Assembly (NCBI RefSeq): GCF_001544695.2
Contig: NZ_FCOM02000004.1
Span: 62,001-126,000, forward strand
Source: Caballeronia arvi
Lineage (GTDB): Bacteria > Pseudomonadota > Gammaproteobacteria > Burkholderiales > Burkholderiaceae
Direction of reading: 5' to 3'
DNA length: 64,000 bases
A program made the translations under genes and the position numbers. The notes below the pieces were generated by a model that made no database searches, was not told the origin of the DNA, and saw only the letters and a list, made by a program, of their open reading frames with translations. Positions 1-8,448 of this stretch are shown here, in pieces (position 1 is the stretch's first letter; the number at the start of each line of letters is the position of its first letter).

Positions 1-368
1 GCCGTCGATTCGAGGCTCATCAGCACTTGATAGATGTGTTTGATATCGGATATGGATGTCGGCACGATGCGTATGCCGTGGCGCGGCACGATCTGCACGA
101 GCCCTTCACCTTGCAGACGCAGCGCCGCTTCGCGGATCGGCGTGCGGCTGAATCCGAGCATGAGGCCGAGTTCCTGTTCGAGCAGATACGATCCCGGCGT
201 CAGCTCGCTCTCGATGATTCGCCGGCGCAGTTCGCGATACGCCAGCTCGGTCGTGTTGCGCCGCGCGGGTCGCGCGGCTTCGACAGGTTCGTCGTTCGAT
301 ATGACCTTCACGCTATTGGCGCGACGCTTTGGTGATTTCGACGTGACGGTGACGCGGGACGCGGCCAT
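1..368 (-). CDS. GntR-family transcriptional regulator (partial, 3' end outside window)
   Basis: The reverse strand reads MAASRVTVTSKSP from an ATG at 368 and stays open to the window edge, so only about the first 122 residues are present. Residues 45-105 form a winged helix with the GntR signature: ELAYRELRRRIIESELTPGS, then an EQELG helix, then FSRTPIREAALRLQGEGLV and a PRHGIRI wing. The residues after the wing (SDIKHIYQVLMSLES) begin the effector domain expected in FCD/VanR-type regulators. It lies 49 bp downstream of a LysR gene on the same strand. The target and ligand are unknown, and the C-terminal domain class is inferred. Confidence 0.85.
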   Translation of the reverse strand, partial: MAASRVTVTSKSPKRRANSVKVISNDEPVEAARPARRNTTELAYRELRRRIIESELTPGSYLLEQELGLMLGFSRTPIREAALRLQGEGLVQIVPRHGIRIVPTSISDIKHIYQVLMSLEST

Positions 369-417
369 GCCTGAACTCCCCGAAGGAACTTCGCTTTGCG
401 CCGATGTTAGCACCGCA

Positions 418-1305
418 TCATGCGTTGGTGAGATGCGTGACGAGTTTCCTGCACGCCTCGGGCAATGCATCGAGCGAGCGCACGCCGATGAGCAATTCGC
501 GCGTGGCCCAGGCGTCGGTCAACGCGACGATGGCGAGCGCGTGTTGTCTTGCGACTGCCTCGGGCATCACGCCGAGGCCGAGTCCCGCTTCGATCATCAG
601 GCATTGCGCGTCATAACTCGATACCTGTATGCGCACGCGAACCGAACGTCCTAGTTCGTTGGCCGCGCGCGTGAGGCACTGGCTGATCGCGGTATCGGCG
701 GGCAAGGCGACGAACTCTTCATCGAGTGCATCGGCGAATGCGATCGATTGTGCTTGCGCCAGCGCATGTTCAGGCGGCGTCGCGAGCACGAGGTTGTCTG
801 TGCGATACGGAATCGTGTGAAGCGCATAACCATGCGGCACCGATGTGAATACGCCGATATCAGCCGCATTGTCGGCAACGGCGCGCACCACTTGCACGCT
901 CGGCTTTTCATCGAGCTGAATCCGCACATTCGGATGACGCGCCGCGAAGGACTGAATATCGCGCGGCAGGAATTGCACGATCGACGATATGTTCGCCGCG
1001 ATGCGCACGATGCCGCTGGTGCCGCTCGCGACGTCGCGCATCTGTATGGCGATATCCTCGAATTGATGCAATGCACGATGTGCGAGCGCCGCCAGCCGCC
1101 TGCCCGCGTCGGTCGGCTCGACACCTTTGTTCGTGCGGCGCAATAGTGGGACGCCGAACATCGCCTCGATCTCGCTGATGCGCCTGCTTACCGCCGCCGC
1201 GGCGATATGCTCGCGTTGCGCTGCCGCGGCGATCGTCCCTGCATCGACGACGGCGAGAAAGAGTCTCAACGAAAGCGGATCGATGGATGGCATAAGAAGG
1301 TGCAT
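418..1305 (-). CDS. LysR-family transcriptional regulator
   Basis: This is a 295-residue protein of normal LysR length. Residues 7-66 hold the N-terminal helix-turn-helix (LRLFLAVVDAGTIAAAAQRE, then AAVSRRISEIEAMFG and the wing LLRRTNKGVEPTDAG). The rest is a periplasmic-binding-protein-like effector domain (IVRIAANIS..., ending GLGLGVMPE). Two ATG starts are possible, at 1305 and 1293 (MPSIDPL), and neither has a strong ribosome binding site. The next gene downstream on the same strand is the partial GntR regulator. It resembles the LysR gene at 31809-32702 in N-terminal organisation. No metabolic gene is adjacent in the window, so the regulon cannot be assigned. Confidence 0.9.
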   Translation of the reverse strand: MHLLMPSIDPLSLRLFLAVVDAGTIAAAAQREHIAAAAVSRRISEIEAMFGVPLLRRTNKGVEPTDAGRRLAALAHRALHQFEDIAIQMRDVASGTSGIVRIAANISSIVQFLPRDIQSFAARHPNVRIQLDEKPSVQVVRAVADNAADIGVFTSVPHGYALHTIPYRTDNLVLATPPEHALAQAQSIAFADALDEEFVALPADTAISQCLTRAANELGRSVRVRIQVSSYDAQCLMIEAGLGLGVMPEAVARQHALAIVALTDAWATRELLIGVRSLDALPEACRKLVTHLTNA

Positions 1306-1443
1306 TGATCGGAAGGCACGCCGGCAGTGTACTTAAAGAACGCTCGTCATCGCATCTGGCGATGACGACATGACGAGGCATTGCTTTGCCGCCTGCATAG
1401 ATTCGATCAGAATGCTTCGAGTACAGCACTCAAAGGAATCGTC

Positions 1444-2214
1444 ATGCAGGAAGCCGCTGCTGCAACCCGCATCCGTGTGTTCTGGCAACCCGGATGCTCG
1501 TCGTGTTTGCGCACGAAGGAATTCCTCGCGCGCCAGGGCATCGAGTTCGAATCGATCGATGTGCACAACGATCCCGAAGGCCGTGCCGCGCTCGCGGCGC
1601 TCGGTGCGCGCAGCGTGCCCGTGGTTGCGCTTGGATCGAAGTACACGCTATGTCAGTCGATCAACGATGTGATCCGCTTCCTCGATCTGAAGACAAAGCC
1701 GACACCGCCTTTGCCGCCTGAAGAACTGGTCAGAAAGCTCGCGCTCGTTCTAGAGGCCAATGCGCGATACACGCGTCAGTTCGGCGCCGAGTATTTTCGC
1801 AAGCCTTTTCGAAATCGCAATCGCACGCCGGCCGGCTTGACGTTTCATGTGTTTCGCGTCGCTGAAATGGGCGTTCAGGCCGCACATCAGATCGACTTGC
1901 GTTTCGAAGGTTTCGACGATATGCCGCCGCCCGAATGGCAGGCCGAAGACATCGCGCACTGGGGCGAGAGCGTGCGCGAGAAGCTGCTCGACTGGTGGAG
2001 CAAGGAAAGCGACCGCTCGCTCTCCTACGACGTGCCGACCTACTACGGCCGCCGTTCGATGCACGAAGTGCTCGAGCGCACCGCGTGGCATAGCGCGCAG
2101 CACACGCGCCAGGTGATGCTGATGCTCGAAAGCGACGGCGTGGCGATCGATCGACCGTTGACGGCCGAAGACCTCGCAGGCTTGCCGCTGCCCGATGAAG
2201 TCTGGGACAAATAA
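1444..2214 (+). CDS. Glutaredoxin-DinB domain fusion protein
   Basis: The 256-residue protein has two domains. Residues 8-80 are a glutaredoxin/thioredoxin fold with a redox motif CSSC near residue 19, followed by the conserved ARSVPVV cis-proline loop. Residues 100-255 resemble the DinB/YfiT-like four-helix bundle: a His in FHVFRVAE and the pair in WHSAQHTRQ are the usual metal-binding positions. The ATG at 1444 is preferred over an in-frame upstream start because the glutaredoxin homology begins directly after it. It is monocistronic, with a 123-bp gap to the next gene. DinB domains often host bacillithiol- or glutathione-dependent transferases, so a thiol-dependent role is plausible but inferred. 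The substrate is unknown. Confidence 0.85.
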   Translation: MQEAAAATRIRVFWQPGCSSCLRTKEFLARQGIEFESIDVHNDPEGRAALAALGARSVPVVALGSKYTLCQSINDVIRFLDLKTKPTPPLPPEELVRKLALVLEANARYTRQFGAEYFRKPFRNRNRTPAGLTFHVFRVAEMGVQAAHQIDLRFEGFDDMPPPEWQAEDIAHWGESVREKLLDWWSKESDRSLSYDVPTYYGRRSMHEVLERTAWHSAQHTRQVMLMLESDGVAIDRPLTAEDLAGLPLPDEVWDK

Positions 2215-2236
2215 TCTTTTTTCTTTCGCAAAGGCA

Positions 2237-2266
2237 TTAACGTATGCGTTGAGCGATACATATAAT
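2237..2266 (+). promoter_or_regulatory. Sigma-70-like promoter for the GntR gene
   Basis: A perfect TATAAT lies at 2261-2266. TTAACG at 2237-2242 is an 18-bp-spaced -35 candidate with three or four matches to consensus. It sits in an AT-rich patch about 70 bp before the GntR/FCD start. This is pattern recognition only; no transcript evidence is available. Confidence 0.4.
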
Positions 2267-2337
2267 GAAGGCATTCCGTCCGCCGACGCTGATTTCGGCG
2301 GACATTGCGTCCGTGCATCGACGGCAACGTTTTCGGA

Positions 2338-3042
2338 ATGCCCATCATGGCTCCAGCCCGAACGGCCGAAGCGATCAGCAAACCGCGCGAGAAATCGACC
2401 GACACGGTCTATCAGGCGCTGCGCGAGAAGATTCTCAGCAACGAGCTGCGGCCCGGCACGCAGTGGCTCGAACAGGAACTTGTCGAATTATTCGGCGTGA
2501 GCCGCACGCCCGTGCGCGAGGCGCTGATCCGTCTGCAGAACGAGCATCTCGTGCAGATCATTCCACGCCACGGCATGCGCGTGTGCAATGTATCGCTGGC
2601 GGATATCGAAGAAGTCTTTCAGGTGCAGACGAGTCTCGAAGCCACGGCAGCCGCTTCTGTCGCCGCACGAAAACCCGGCGCACGCGATTTGAAAGCACTG
2701 GAAAAAGCGTGCACCGAAATGGATCGCGCCTTCGCGAAGCGCGATCGCGACGCCTGGTCCGCCGCGCGCGAGGCTTTCTATGCACGCCTCGTCGAATCGA
2801 GTGATAACCCGCGTCTCACGCAAATCGTCGGCGAATGCTCGGATCAGGTGCGGCGCGTGCGCGAATTGACGTTGCGTCTGATCGATCCCGACGAATCGGA
2901 AGCGCAAGCACTGCGTGCGATCGTCGAAGCATTGCGGCAAGGCGATGTTTTAGCGGCTGAAGCGCTCTGTCGCGAGCATCGCGCACGTAACCTTCAGACG
3001 CAAATCGAGGCACTGCGGCGCTACAGGATTCTCGACGTCTGA
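2338..3042 (+). CDS. GntR-family regulator with FCD domain
   Basis: This protein has about 234 residues. The winged helix near residues 20-85 carries the GntR features (TVYQALREKILSNELRPGTQ, EQELVELFGVSRTPVREALI, a PRHGMRV wing). The C-terminal half is an all-helical FCD domain, with the SLEATAAA... helix followed by FYARLVESSDNPRL and a REHRARNLQ helix that usually supplies metal-ligand histidines. ATGs at 2338 and 2347 are both possible. An upstream TTG at 2305 is less likely because homology starts later. A promoter-like TATAAT lies at 2261. FCD regulators normally sense small organic acids. The target here is unknown because the neighbours are a stress protein and a glutaredoxin fusion. 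Confidence 0.88.
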   Translation: MPIMAPARTAEAISKPREKSTDTVYQALREKILSNELRPGTQWLEQELVELFGVSRTPVREALIRLQNEHLVQIIPRHGMRVCNVSLADIEEVFQVQTSLEATAAASVAARKPGARDLKALEKACTEMDRAFAKRDRDAWSAAREAFYARLVESSDNPRLTQIVGECSDQVRRVRELTLRLIDPDESEAQALRAIVEALRQGDVLAAEALCREHRARNLQTQIEALRRYRILDV

Positions 3043-3052
3043 ATGCGCGGCG

Positions 3053-3553
3053 TCATGCCTGACGCGCTTGCAACAGCGCGCCGTGCAGTGCGCTCACGCG
3101 CGCCTTCGGCGCATCGCTGGCAGTGGCGATCAACACTTCGCGATCGGTATGACGGCACACGACGTTGCGTACATGACTCGTGCCGAGGCCGAAAAGCCCG
3201 CGCTTCCCGCCGCCGAGGACGATAAGATCCGCATCGAGCCGATTGGCCGTATCGGCGATCACGCGGCCAATGCTTCGGCCATCTTCGGGGAGCCTGCGCA
3301 TTTGCCAGTCCGCATCGACGCCCTCGCGCCGAAGGATCTTTTCGCTATGCCGGCGAACCACGAGGGCGAGCTGATTGACGAGCGACGGCGTATCGCAAAG
3401 GCTATCGGCCTGCCATCCTGCCCACCACGGCGCGGTTTCGATCACATGCAGGACGGTCAGACGCGCATGGCTTTCGCGGGCCCGTGCGATAGCGGTCGAC
3501 AAGGCGGCTTCGCTAAAACCGGGTCCAACAGCGGCGAGAATATGTTGATACAT
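3053..3553 (-). CDS. Universal stress protein (UspA family)
   Basis: This 166-residue cytoplasmic protein has the Rossmann-like Usp fold. It begins MYQHILAAVGPGF, has the LTVLHVIE strand, and carries the ATP-binding glycine loop in DLIVLGGGKRGLFGLGTS followed by HVRNVVCRHTDREVLI. The first strand usually reads VAVDGS, so AVGPG is a variation. The loop suggests the nucleotide-binding subgroup. A good ribosome binding site (GGAGGG) precedes the ATG at 3553. It is convergent with the GntR gene, with 10 bp between stop codons. Role in stress survival is known for the family; the specific trigger is unknown. Confidence 0.88.
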   Translation of the reverse strand: MYQHILAAVGPGFSEAALSTAIARARESHARLTVLHVIETAPWWAGWQADSLCDTPSLVNQLALVVRRHSEKILRREGVDADWQMRRLPEDGRSIGRVIADTANRLDADLIVLGGGKRGLFGLGTSHVRNVVCRHTDREVLIATASDAPKARVSALHGALLQARQA

Positions 3554-3713
3554 GGCGCAACCCTCCGATCATTGAATAGCGCGCTATGGAAGTTCCGTGC
3601 ATGACTTCATGATCGGCGCCGAGAATTAGCTTTCAGTGAGCGCGGCCTCCTGAAATGGGCGTTACGATGCGATAAATTAAACTGATAGCCTGCGCATTCA
3701 ATCCCTCTCGCAT

Positions 3714-4985
3714 ATGGACAATCGCGAACTGCTCAACCTCGCCTACCTGCGCGCATTCCGGCTCGTCGCGCAAACCGGCAGCGCGACGCGTGCCGCCGCC
3801 GCGCTATTCCGCGCGCAATCGGCCGTGACGCGTTCGCTGCAAGAGCTCGAAGCGTCGGTGGGTGAGACCTTGCTCGAACGCCGTCCGTCAGGCATGTTGC
3901 CCACGCCCGCGGGCCGTGCGGTGCTGTTGCGCTGCCAGCGCATCTTCGGCGAGCTCGAGGAACTCGCGCAATGGTGCGCGACGCGTCAATCGCGCAGAAG
4001 AACCGCAGCCGGAGGTACGCTCCCCGCGTTCCTGCTCAATACACGGCGTCTGCAATTGTTCTCCGCACTCGCGCGACATCGGCACATGCCGAGCGCAGCG
4101 CAAACCCTGGGGCTCAGTCAACCGGCCGTGAGCAGCGCGATCCGCATCATGGAGACGGGCGCGGGCATGCAATTGTTTTATCGCAGTCCACGCGGACTGC
4201 TGCTCACGAGCGAAGGCGAGACCTTCGTGCTGCATGTTCGCCGCGCGCTGAACGAACTGCGCCATATTCCCGACGATCTCGCGGCGTTGCGCGGCACGAT
4301 ACAAGGTTATGTCACGGTGGGCTCGCTTCCCCTCGGCAGAACGCTGATCCTGCCGGGCGCTATCGCGCGCGTGGCCGCGCAGTATCCCGGCGTGCGCATC
4401 GTGACCGACGAGAGCGCTTATGAAACGCTCGTTGCGGGATTGCGCGCCGGCGATATCGACTTCGTGCTCGGCGCGCTGCGGCACAACGATGCGTCGAGCG
4501 GACTCGTCAACGAACGTCTCATGTCCGAAGACATCGTCGTGATCGCGGGGCGCGGGCATCCGCTTGCGAACGTGAGCGGATTGACGCTCAAGGATCTGAT
4601 TTCCGCGCAATGGATCCTGCCGCGCAGTCACGCACCCGCGCGCGGCATGTTCGAAGCGCAGTTCAAACGCTGGAAGCTGAAGCCGCCGATGCCCACCGTC
4701 GAAACGGCGGACCTCGCCGTCATTCGCGGCCTGTTGACGCACACCGATATGCTCGCCGCCGTATCCGCGCAACAGTTGCACTACGAGTGCGAATCGGGCC
4801 AGCTCGTCGTGATGGATGTGCCGCTGCAGAACACCCGTCGCGAGATCGGGCTCACGATGCGCGCGGGCAGCACGCCGTCACCGGCAGCGCGCGCATTGAT
4901 CGATGCAATCCGATTGACCGTCGATCAACTCGGACATGAAATGCGTCGCGAATCGGCTGGCGCAGTGAAAGCCGCGGTTTCATGA
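3714..4985 (+). CDS. LysR-like regulator with duplicated N-terminal HTH domain
   Basis: At 423 residues this is about 120 longer than a normal LysR protein. The extra length is a second DNA-binding unit. Residues 8-70 form one LysR HTH (LRAFRLVAQTGSATRAAAAL, then SAVTRSLQELEASVGETLLE and a PTPAG wing). Residues 112-175 form another (LQLFSALARHRHMPSAAQTL, then PAVSSAIRIMETGAGMQLFY and a TSEGE wing). The substrate-binding domain runs from about 195 to 405 (GYVTVGSLPLGRTLILPGAI...). It is a monocistronic gene in its own 160-bp 5' space, divergent from the Usp gene and convergent with the SulP gene. Two HTH units per chain would give four per dimer; how they read DNA is unknown. Confidence 0.88.
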   Translation: MDNRELLNLAYLRAFRLVAQTGSATRAAAALFRAQSAVTRSLQELEASVGETLLERRPSGMLPTPAGRAVLLRCQRIFGELEELAQWCATRQSRRRTAAGGTLPAFLLNTRRLQLFSALARHRHMPSAAQTLGLSQPAVSSAIRIMETGAGMQLFYRSPRGLLLTSEGETFVLHVRRALNELRHIPDDLAALRGTIQGYVTVGSLPLGRTLILPGAIARVAAQYPGVRIVTDESAYETLVAGLRAGDIDFVLGALRHNDASSGLVNERLMSEDIVVIAGRGHPLANVSGLTLKDLISAQWILPRSHAPARGMFEAQFKRWKLKPPMPTVETADLAVIRGLLTHTDMLAAVSAQQLHYECESGQLVVMDVPLQNTRREIGLTMRAGSTPSPAARALIDAIRLTVDQLGHEMRRESAGAVKAAVS

Positions 4986-5046
4986 AAGCATGATGTCCCC
5001 TTCCATTGCATCGGGATAATGCGCGCCAGTTTGATCCCTCGCTCGC

Positions 5047-6624
5047 TTATTCGGACGTCATGCCCTGTCTCGTGAATCCAAGCCATCTGCCGCGCAAAGC
5101 GGGCACGCCTGTCTCCGCACCGGTAAGCGGCAGCTTTCTGCATTCGACATGCATGTTTCGCGACGACGCGGCCGCCACGAACTTGTCGATCTCCTCGCGC
5201 ACGTCGGGATCGATATAGTCCGCTCGCGAGGCATCGAAGATCACCGTGGCGCCATCGGGAATCATGCGCAGATGATGCTTGAGCGTGACCTTGCCGAGGA
5301 ACGAGACGTCCTTGCGGAACGACAGCAGGTAATGATCGTCGTGCTGCGCGATCGTGATCGGACGCTTGAGGTTCGCACGGAACGCGAGCAGGAGACTGCA
5401 CGCGATGCCGAGCAGAATGCCCATCAGCAGATCCGTCAGCAATACACCCGCAATCGTGACGACGAACGGAGCAAAGCGTTCGATGCCCTGCTTCGCGACC
5501 GCCGCGAACAGCGAAGGCTTCGCGAGCTTGAGGCCCGTGAAGATCAGGATCGCCGCGAGACAGGCGAGCGGAATCAGGTTGATCACGCTCGTCAGCGCGA
5601 ACACGCTCGCGAGCAACAGCACGCCATGCACGAACGACGACCAGCGGCTCTGCGCGCCCGCATGCACGTTCGCCGAGCTGCGCACGATCACCGACGTGAT
5701 CGGCAACGCGCCGATCGCACCGGCCATCATGTTGCCGATGCCCTGCGCCTTCAGTTCGCGATCCGGATGCGCCGCGCGCTTCTTCGGATCGAGCTGCTCG
5801 ACCGCTTCGAGACTCAGGAGCGTTTCGAGGCTCGCGACGATTGCAAGCGTCAAGGCAAGACGCCACACATCGGGATTCACGAGTTGAGCGAAGTTCGGTA
5901 ATTCGAGCGCATTCGTGAGCGCCGCAAACGTTTCAATCGACGGCAACGCGACGCGATGTTGCGCGGGCGGAGCGAACCCCGGCGCGAACAGATCGAGCAA
6001 CAGCGTCATGCCGATGCCGAACGCGACCACCGCGAGCGGCGCCGGCACGGCGCGCACGAGCGCGAAGCGGCGCATCGCACGCGTTTCCCAGCCGGCCAGC
6101 ATGCCGAGCGATACGACGGCCACGATGCATGCCGCCATCGATATGGGACCGAGCGGCGTGCCGAGCATGCCGGGACCACTCGCAGCCGCCGCGCCGTGAT
6201 TGGCGAAACCCGCGGCGAGCGGAATCTGCTTGATGACGAGCAGAAGGCCGATGGCGGCGAGCATGCCCTTGATCACCGACGAAGGCACATACGCCGCGAA
6301 GCGCCCCGCTTTCAACATGCCGAAGCCGAACTGGATCGCGCCGGAAAGCAGCACGGCGAGGAGAAACGCGGAGAAGCTGCCGAGCCCCGCGATGCCATCG
6401 ACGACGATCACGATGAGACCCGCGGCCGGGCCGCTCACGCTCAATTGCGAGCCGCTCAGCAACGCGACGACGAGCCCGCCGATGATGCCCGACAAAAGCC
6501 CGGCAAACGGCTCGACGCCCGATGCATTGGCGATACCGAGACATAGCGGCATCGCGACGAGAAACACGACAGTGCCCGCGAATACATCGCGCGGAAAAGT
6601 GGCCAGACGGTTAGCTTGATTCAT
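5047..6624 (-). CDS. SulP-family anion transporter with C-terminal STAS domain
   Basis: This is a 525-residue inner-membrane protein. It opens with the SulP signature (RDVFAGTVVFLVAMPLCLGIANASG) and continues with 10 or more hydrophobic segments (GLVVALLSGSQLSVSGPAAG, LRAVPAPLAVVAFGIGMTLL and others). A cytoplasmic STAS domain covers about residues 420-510 (VSFLGKVTLKHHLRMIPDGATVIFDAS). The ATG at 6624 is chosen because SulP homology starts at MNQANRL; the longer reading begins 20 residues earlier. A beta-carbonic anhydrase gene lies 83 bp upstream on the same strand, suggesting bicarbonate rather than sulfate transport. The pairing is seen; the substrate is inferred. Confidence 0.9.
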   Translation of the reverse strand: MNQANRLATFPRDVFAGTVVFLVAMPLCLGIANASGVEPFAGLLSGIIGGLVVALLSGSQLSVSGPAAGLIVIVVDGIAGLGSFSAFLLAVLLSGAIQFGFGMLKAGRFAAYVPSSVIKGMLAAIGLLLVIKQIPLAAGFANHGAAAASGPGMLGTPLGPISMAACIVAVVSLGMLAGWETRAMRRFALVRAVPAPLAVVAFGIGMTLLLDLFAPGFAPPAQHRVALPSIETFAALTNALELPNFAQLVNPDVWRLALTLAIVASLETLLSLEAVEQLDPKKRAAHPDRELKAQGIGNMMAGAIGALPITSVIVRSSANVHAGAQSRWSSFVHGVLLLASVFALTSVINLIPLACLAAILIFTGLKLAKPSLFAAVAKQGIERFAPFVVTIAGVLLTDLLMGILLGIACSLLLAFRANLKRPITIAQHDDHYLLSFRKDVSFLGKVTLKHHLRMIPDGATVIFDASRADYIDPDVREEIDKFVAAASSRNMHVECRKLPLTGAETGVPALRGRWLGFTRQGMTSE

Positions 6625-6707
6625 GAATTTTTTTCGAACGAGTTGGGGCCTGCGAACGTCGCGGGAGCGACTTCGCATCGACAAGCTATCGATGGGAAAC
6701 AGCCGGA

Positions 6708-7355
6708 CTAAGCGGCCTGAAGCGATACGACCTGCGCGCGCGCAGTGTCTCGTGTCTCGGCCTCTTCCGCATAGCCGGAAGCGAGCACGTCGATGAGGCC
6801 GTCATGCAGCCCGAAGATCCAGCCATGAACGAGCGGCGGCTCGTCGCGGTCTCGCACGATTGCGTGTTGCCGCAAGAGGCGCACTTGCTCCAGCACGTTC
6901 AGTTCGGCGAGTCGATTTGCGCGCGTATCGAGTTCGGCGAATGTATCGAGTTCCGCGCGATACCGCTCACCCAATGCGCACAACGGCGCGATACGGCGAT
7001 TCACGTGCGGCAAGTCGCTCGATTGCGGCAGCAGCGAGGCTCGCACGCCGCCGCATCCGTAATGGCCGCATACGATCACATGATCGACTTTCAGCACGCG
7101 CACCGCGTATTCGAGCACGCTCATCGTGTTGTCATCGGAAGGAGAAAACAGGTTCGCGATGTTGCGATGAACGAAGAGATCGCCGGGATTGGCGTTCGTC
7201 ACCGTTTCGGCCGGCACGCGGCTATCCGCGCAACCGATCCACAGCACCTTTGGGCTTTGCCCCTGCGCGAGACGCGGGAAGAATTGCGCGTCCGCATGCG
7301 CGGTCTCGCGCGCCCAGGCAATGTTTTCCAGAAGCATTCGTTTCGGTCGATTCAT
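6708..7355 (-). CDS. can: Beta-carbonic anhydrase
   Basis: This 215-residue enzyme interconverts CO2 and bicarbonate in the cytoplasm. The beta-class zinc and catalytic residues are all present: Cys42-Ala-Asp44-Ser-Arg46 in WIGCADSRVP, and His98 and Cys101 in VIVCGHYGCGGVRA. The start at 7355 has a clear GGAGAG site 7 bases upstream; an upstream in-frame start has none. It is followed on the same strand by a SulP transporter, so the two probably form a bicarbonate uptake and hydration unit. The symbol is given for family membership, since Burkholderiaceae carry several paralogues. Confidence 0.92.
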   Translation of the reverse strand: MNRPKRMLLENIAWARETAHADAQFFPRLAQGQSPKVLWIGCADSRVPAETVTNANPGDLFVHRNIANLFSPSDDNTMSVLEYAVRVLKVDHVIVCGHYGCGGVRASLLPQSSDLPHVNRRIAPLCALGERYRAELDTFAELDTRANRLAELNVLEQVRLLRQHAIVRDRDEPPLVHGWIFGLHDGLIDVLASGYAEEAETRDTARAQVVSLQAA

Positions 7356-7619
7356 GCATTTCTCTCCATAAGCAAACCAGCGCGCCTCTTTTATGCCGAC
7401 GCAATGAATCAATAAGGGAACGTACCTGCGCTGCAGTGCAGCGATTCCTTACGAATAACTTTCGCAGAAAAAGTTCATCGCCGTCCAGTGAAATAAATCT
7501 GACGTATCTTTAACGCATCGCGCGCACATAAATGATGCATCGACGGGTCCGGTTTTATTGCGGCTCAAATGGTGTCGTCTGCTAATCTCTGTCGTTCGTG
7601 ATTCAGCCTTCAAACGTCC

Positions 7620-8447
7620 ATGAACCATCCGGCAACAGGCATCGATACGACGCGCTTCGTCGAATTGAATGACGGCGCTCATCCGGTGCGCATCGAGTAT
7701 CAATGGTTGAATGCAGAGCGCACCGATGCGCCCATCGCACTGTTCCTGCATGAAGGTCTGGGATCGATCGCGCTGTGGAAAGGCTGGCCGCAAATGCTAT
7801 GCGACCGCCTCGATTGCCGCGGGCTCGTTTATTCGCGGCCCGGCTATGGGCGCTCGACGCCGCGACGGCGCGAAGAAAGATGGCCGGTCGAATTTCTGCA
7901 TCGCCAGGCGCATGACGTGCTGCCCGCATTGCTCGATGCACTCGGTATCGGCGCTGAAGAACGTTCGCGCATGTGGCTCATCGGCCATAGCGATGGCGGC
8001 ACGATCGCGCTGCTGTATGCGAGCGCGTTTCCCGAAGCACTCGCCGGTCTCGCCATCATGGCGCCGCATGTGTTCGTCGAAACGATGACGGTGGAAGGTA
8101 TCGAAAAAGCCCGCAGCACGTATGAGACGACATCGTTCAGGGACAAGCTGGCGGCTTATCACGACGACGTGGATTCAGCCTTTTACGGCTGGAACGATGC
8201 CTGGCTGAATCCTGAGTTTATGCATTGGAACATCACGGAAGAGATAGCGACGATCGTTCGCCCGTTACTCGCGATACAAGGCTATGACGATGAATATGCG
8301 TCGATGCTGCAACTGGACGCGGTCGAGACTGCAGTTCCACATACCCGACTCGTCAAGCTGACGCAATGCAGACACTCGCCGCATCGCGATGCGGCCGACG
8401 CAGTGAACGACGCGATCGCCGCTTTCATGGCATCGCATCGCACGTGA
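7620..8447 (+). CDS. Alpha/beta hydrolase
   Basis: This 275-residue cytoplasmic protein has no signal peptide. The nucleophile elbow is GHSDGG with Ser124. An oxyanion-loop motif (LFLHEGLGSIALW) lies near residue 42, and VYSRPGYGRS near residue 70. The likely acid is in IQGYDDEYAS and the His in QCRHSPHRD, both near the C-terminus. It is monocistronic, with its stop one base from the stop region of the convergent deacetylase gene. Family members include esterases, haloperoxidase-like enzymes and C-C hydrolases; no specific substrate is indicated. Confidence 0.85.
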   Translation: MNHPATGIDTTRFVELNDGAHPVRIEYQWLNAERTDAPIALFLHEGLGSIALWKGWPQMLCDRLDCRGLVYSRPGYGRSTPRRREERWPVEFLHRQAHDVLPALLDALGIGAEERSRMWLIGHSDGGTIALLYASAFPEALAGLAIMAPHVFVETMTVEGIEKARSTYETTSFRDKLAAYHDDVDSAFYGWNDAWLNPEFMHWNITEEIATIVRPLLAIQGYDDEYASMLQLDAVETAVPHTRLVKLTQCRHSPHRDAADAVNDAIAAFMASHRT

Positions 8448-8448
8448 T

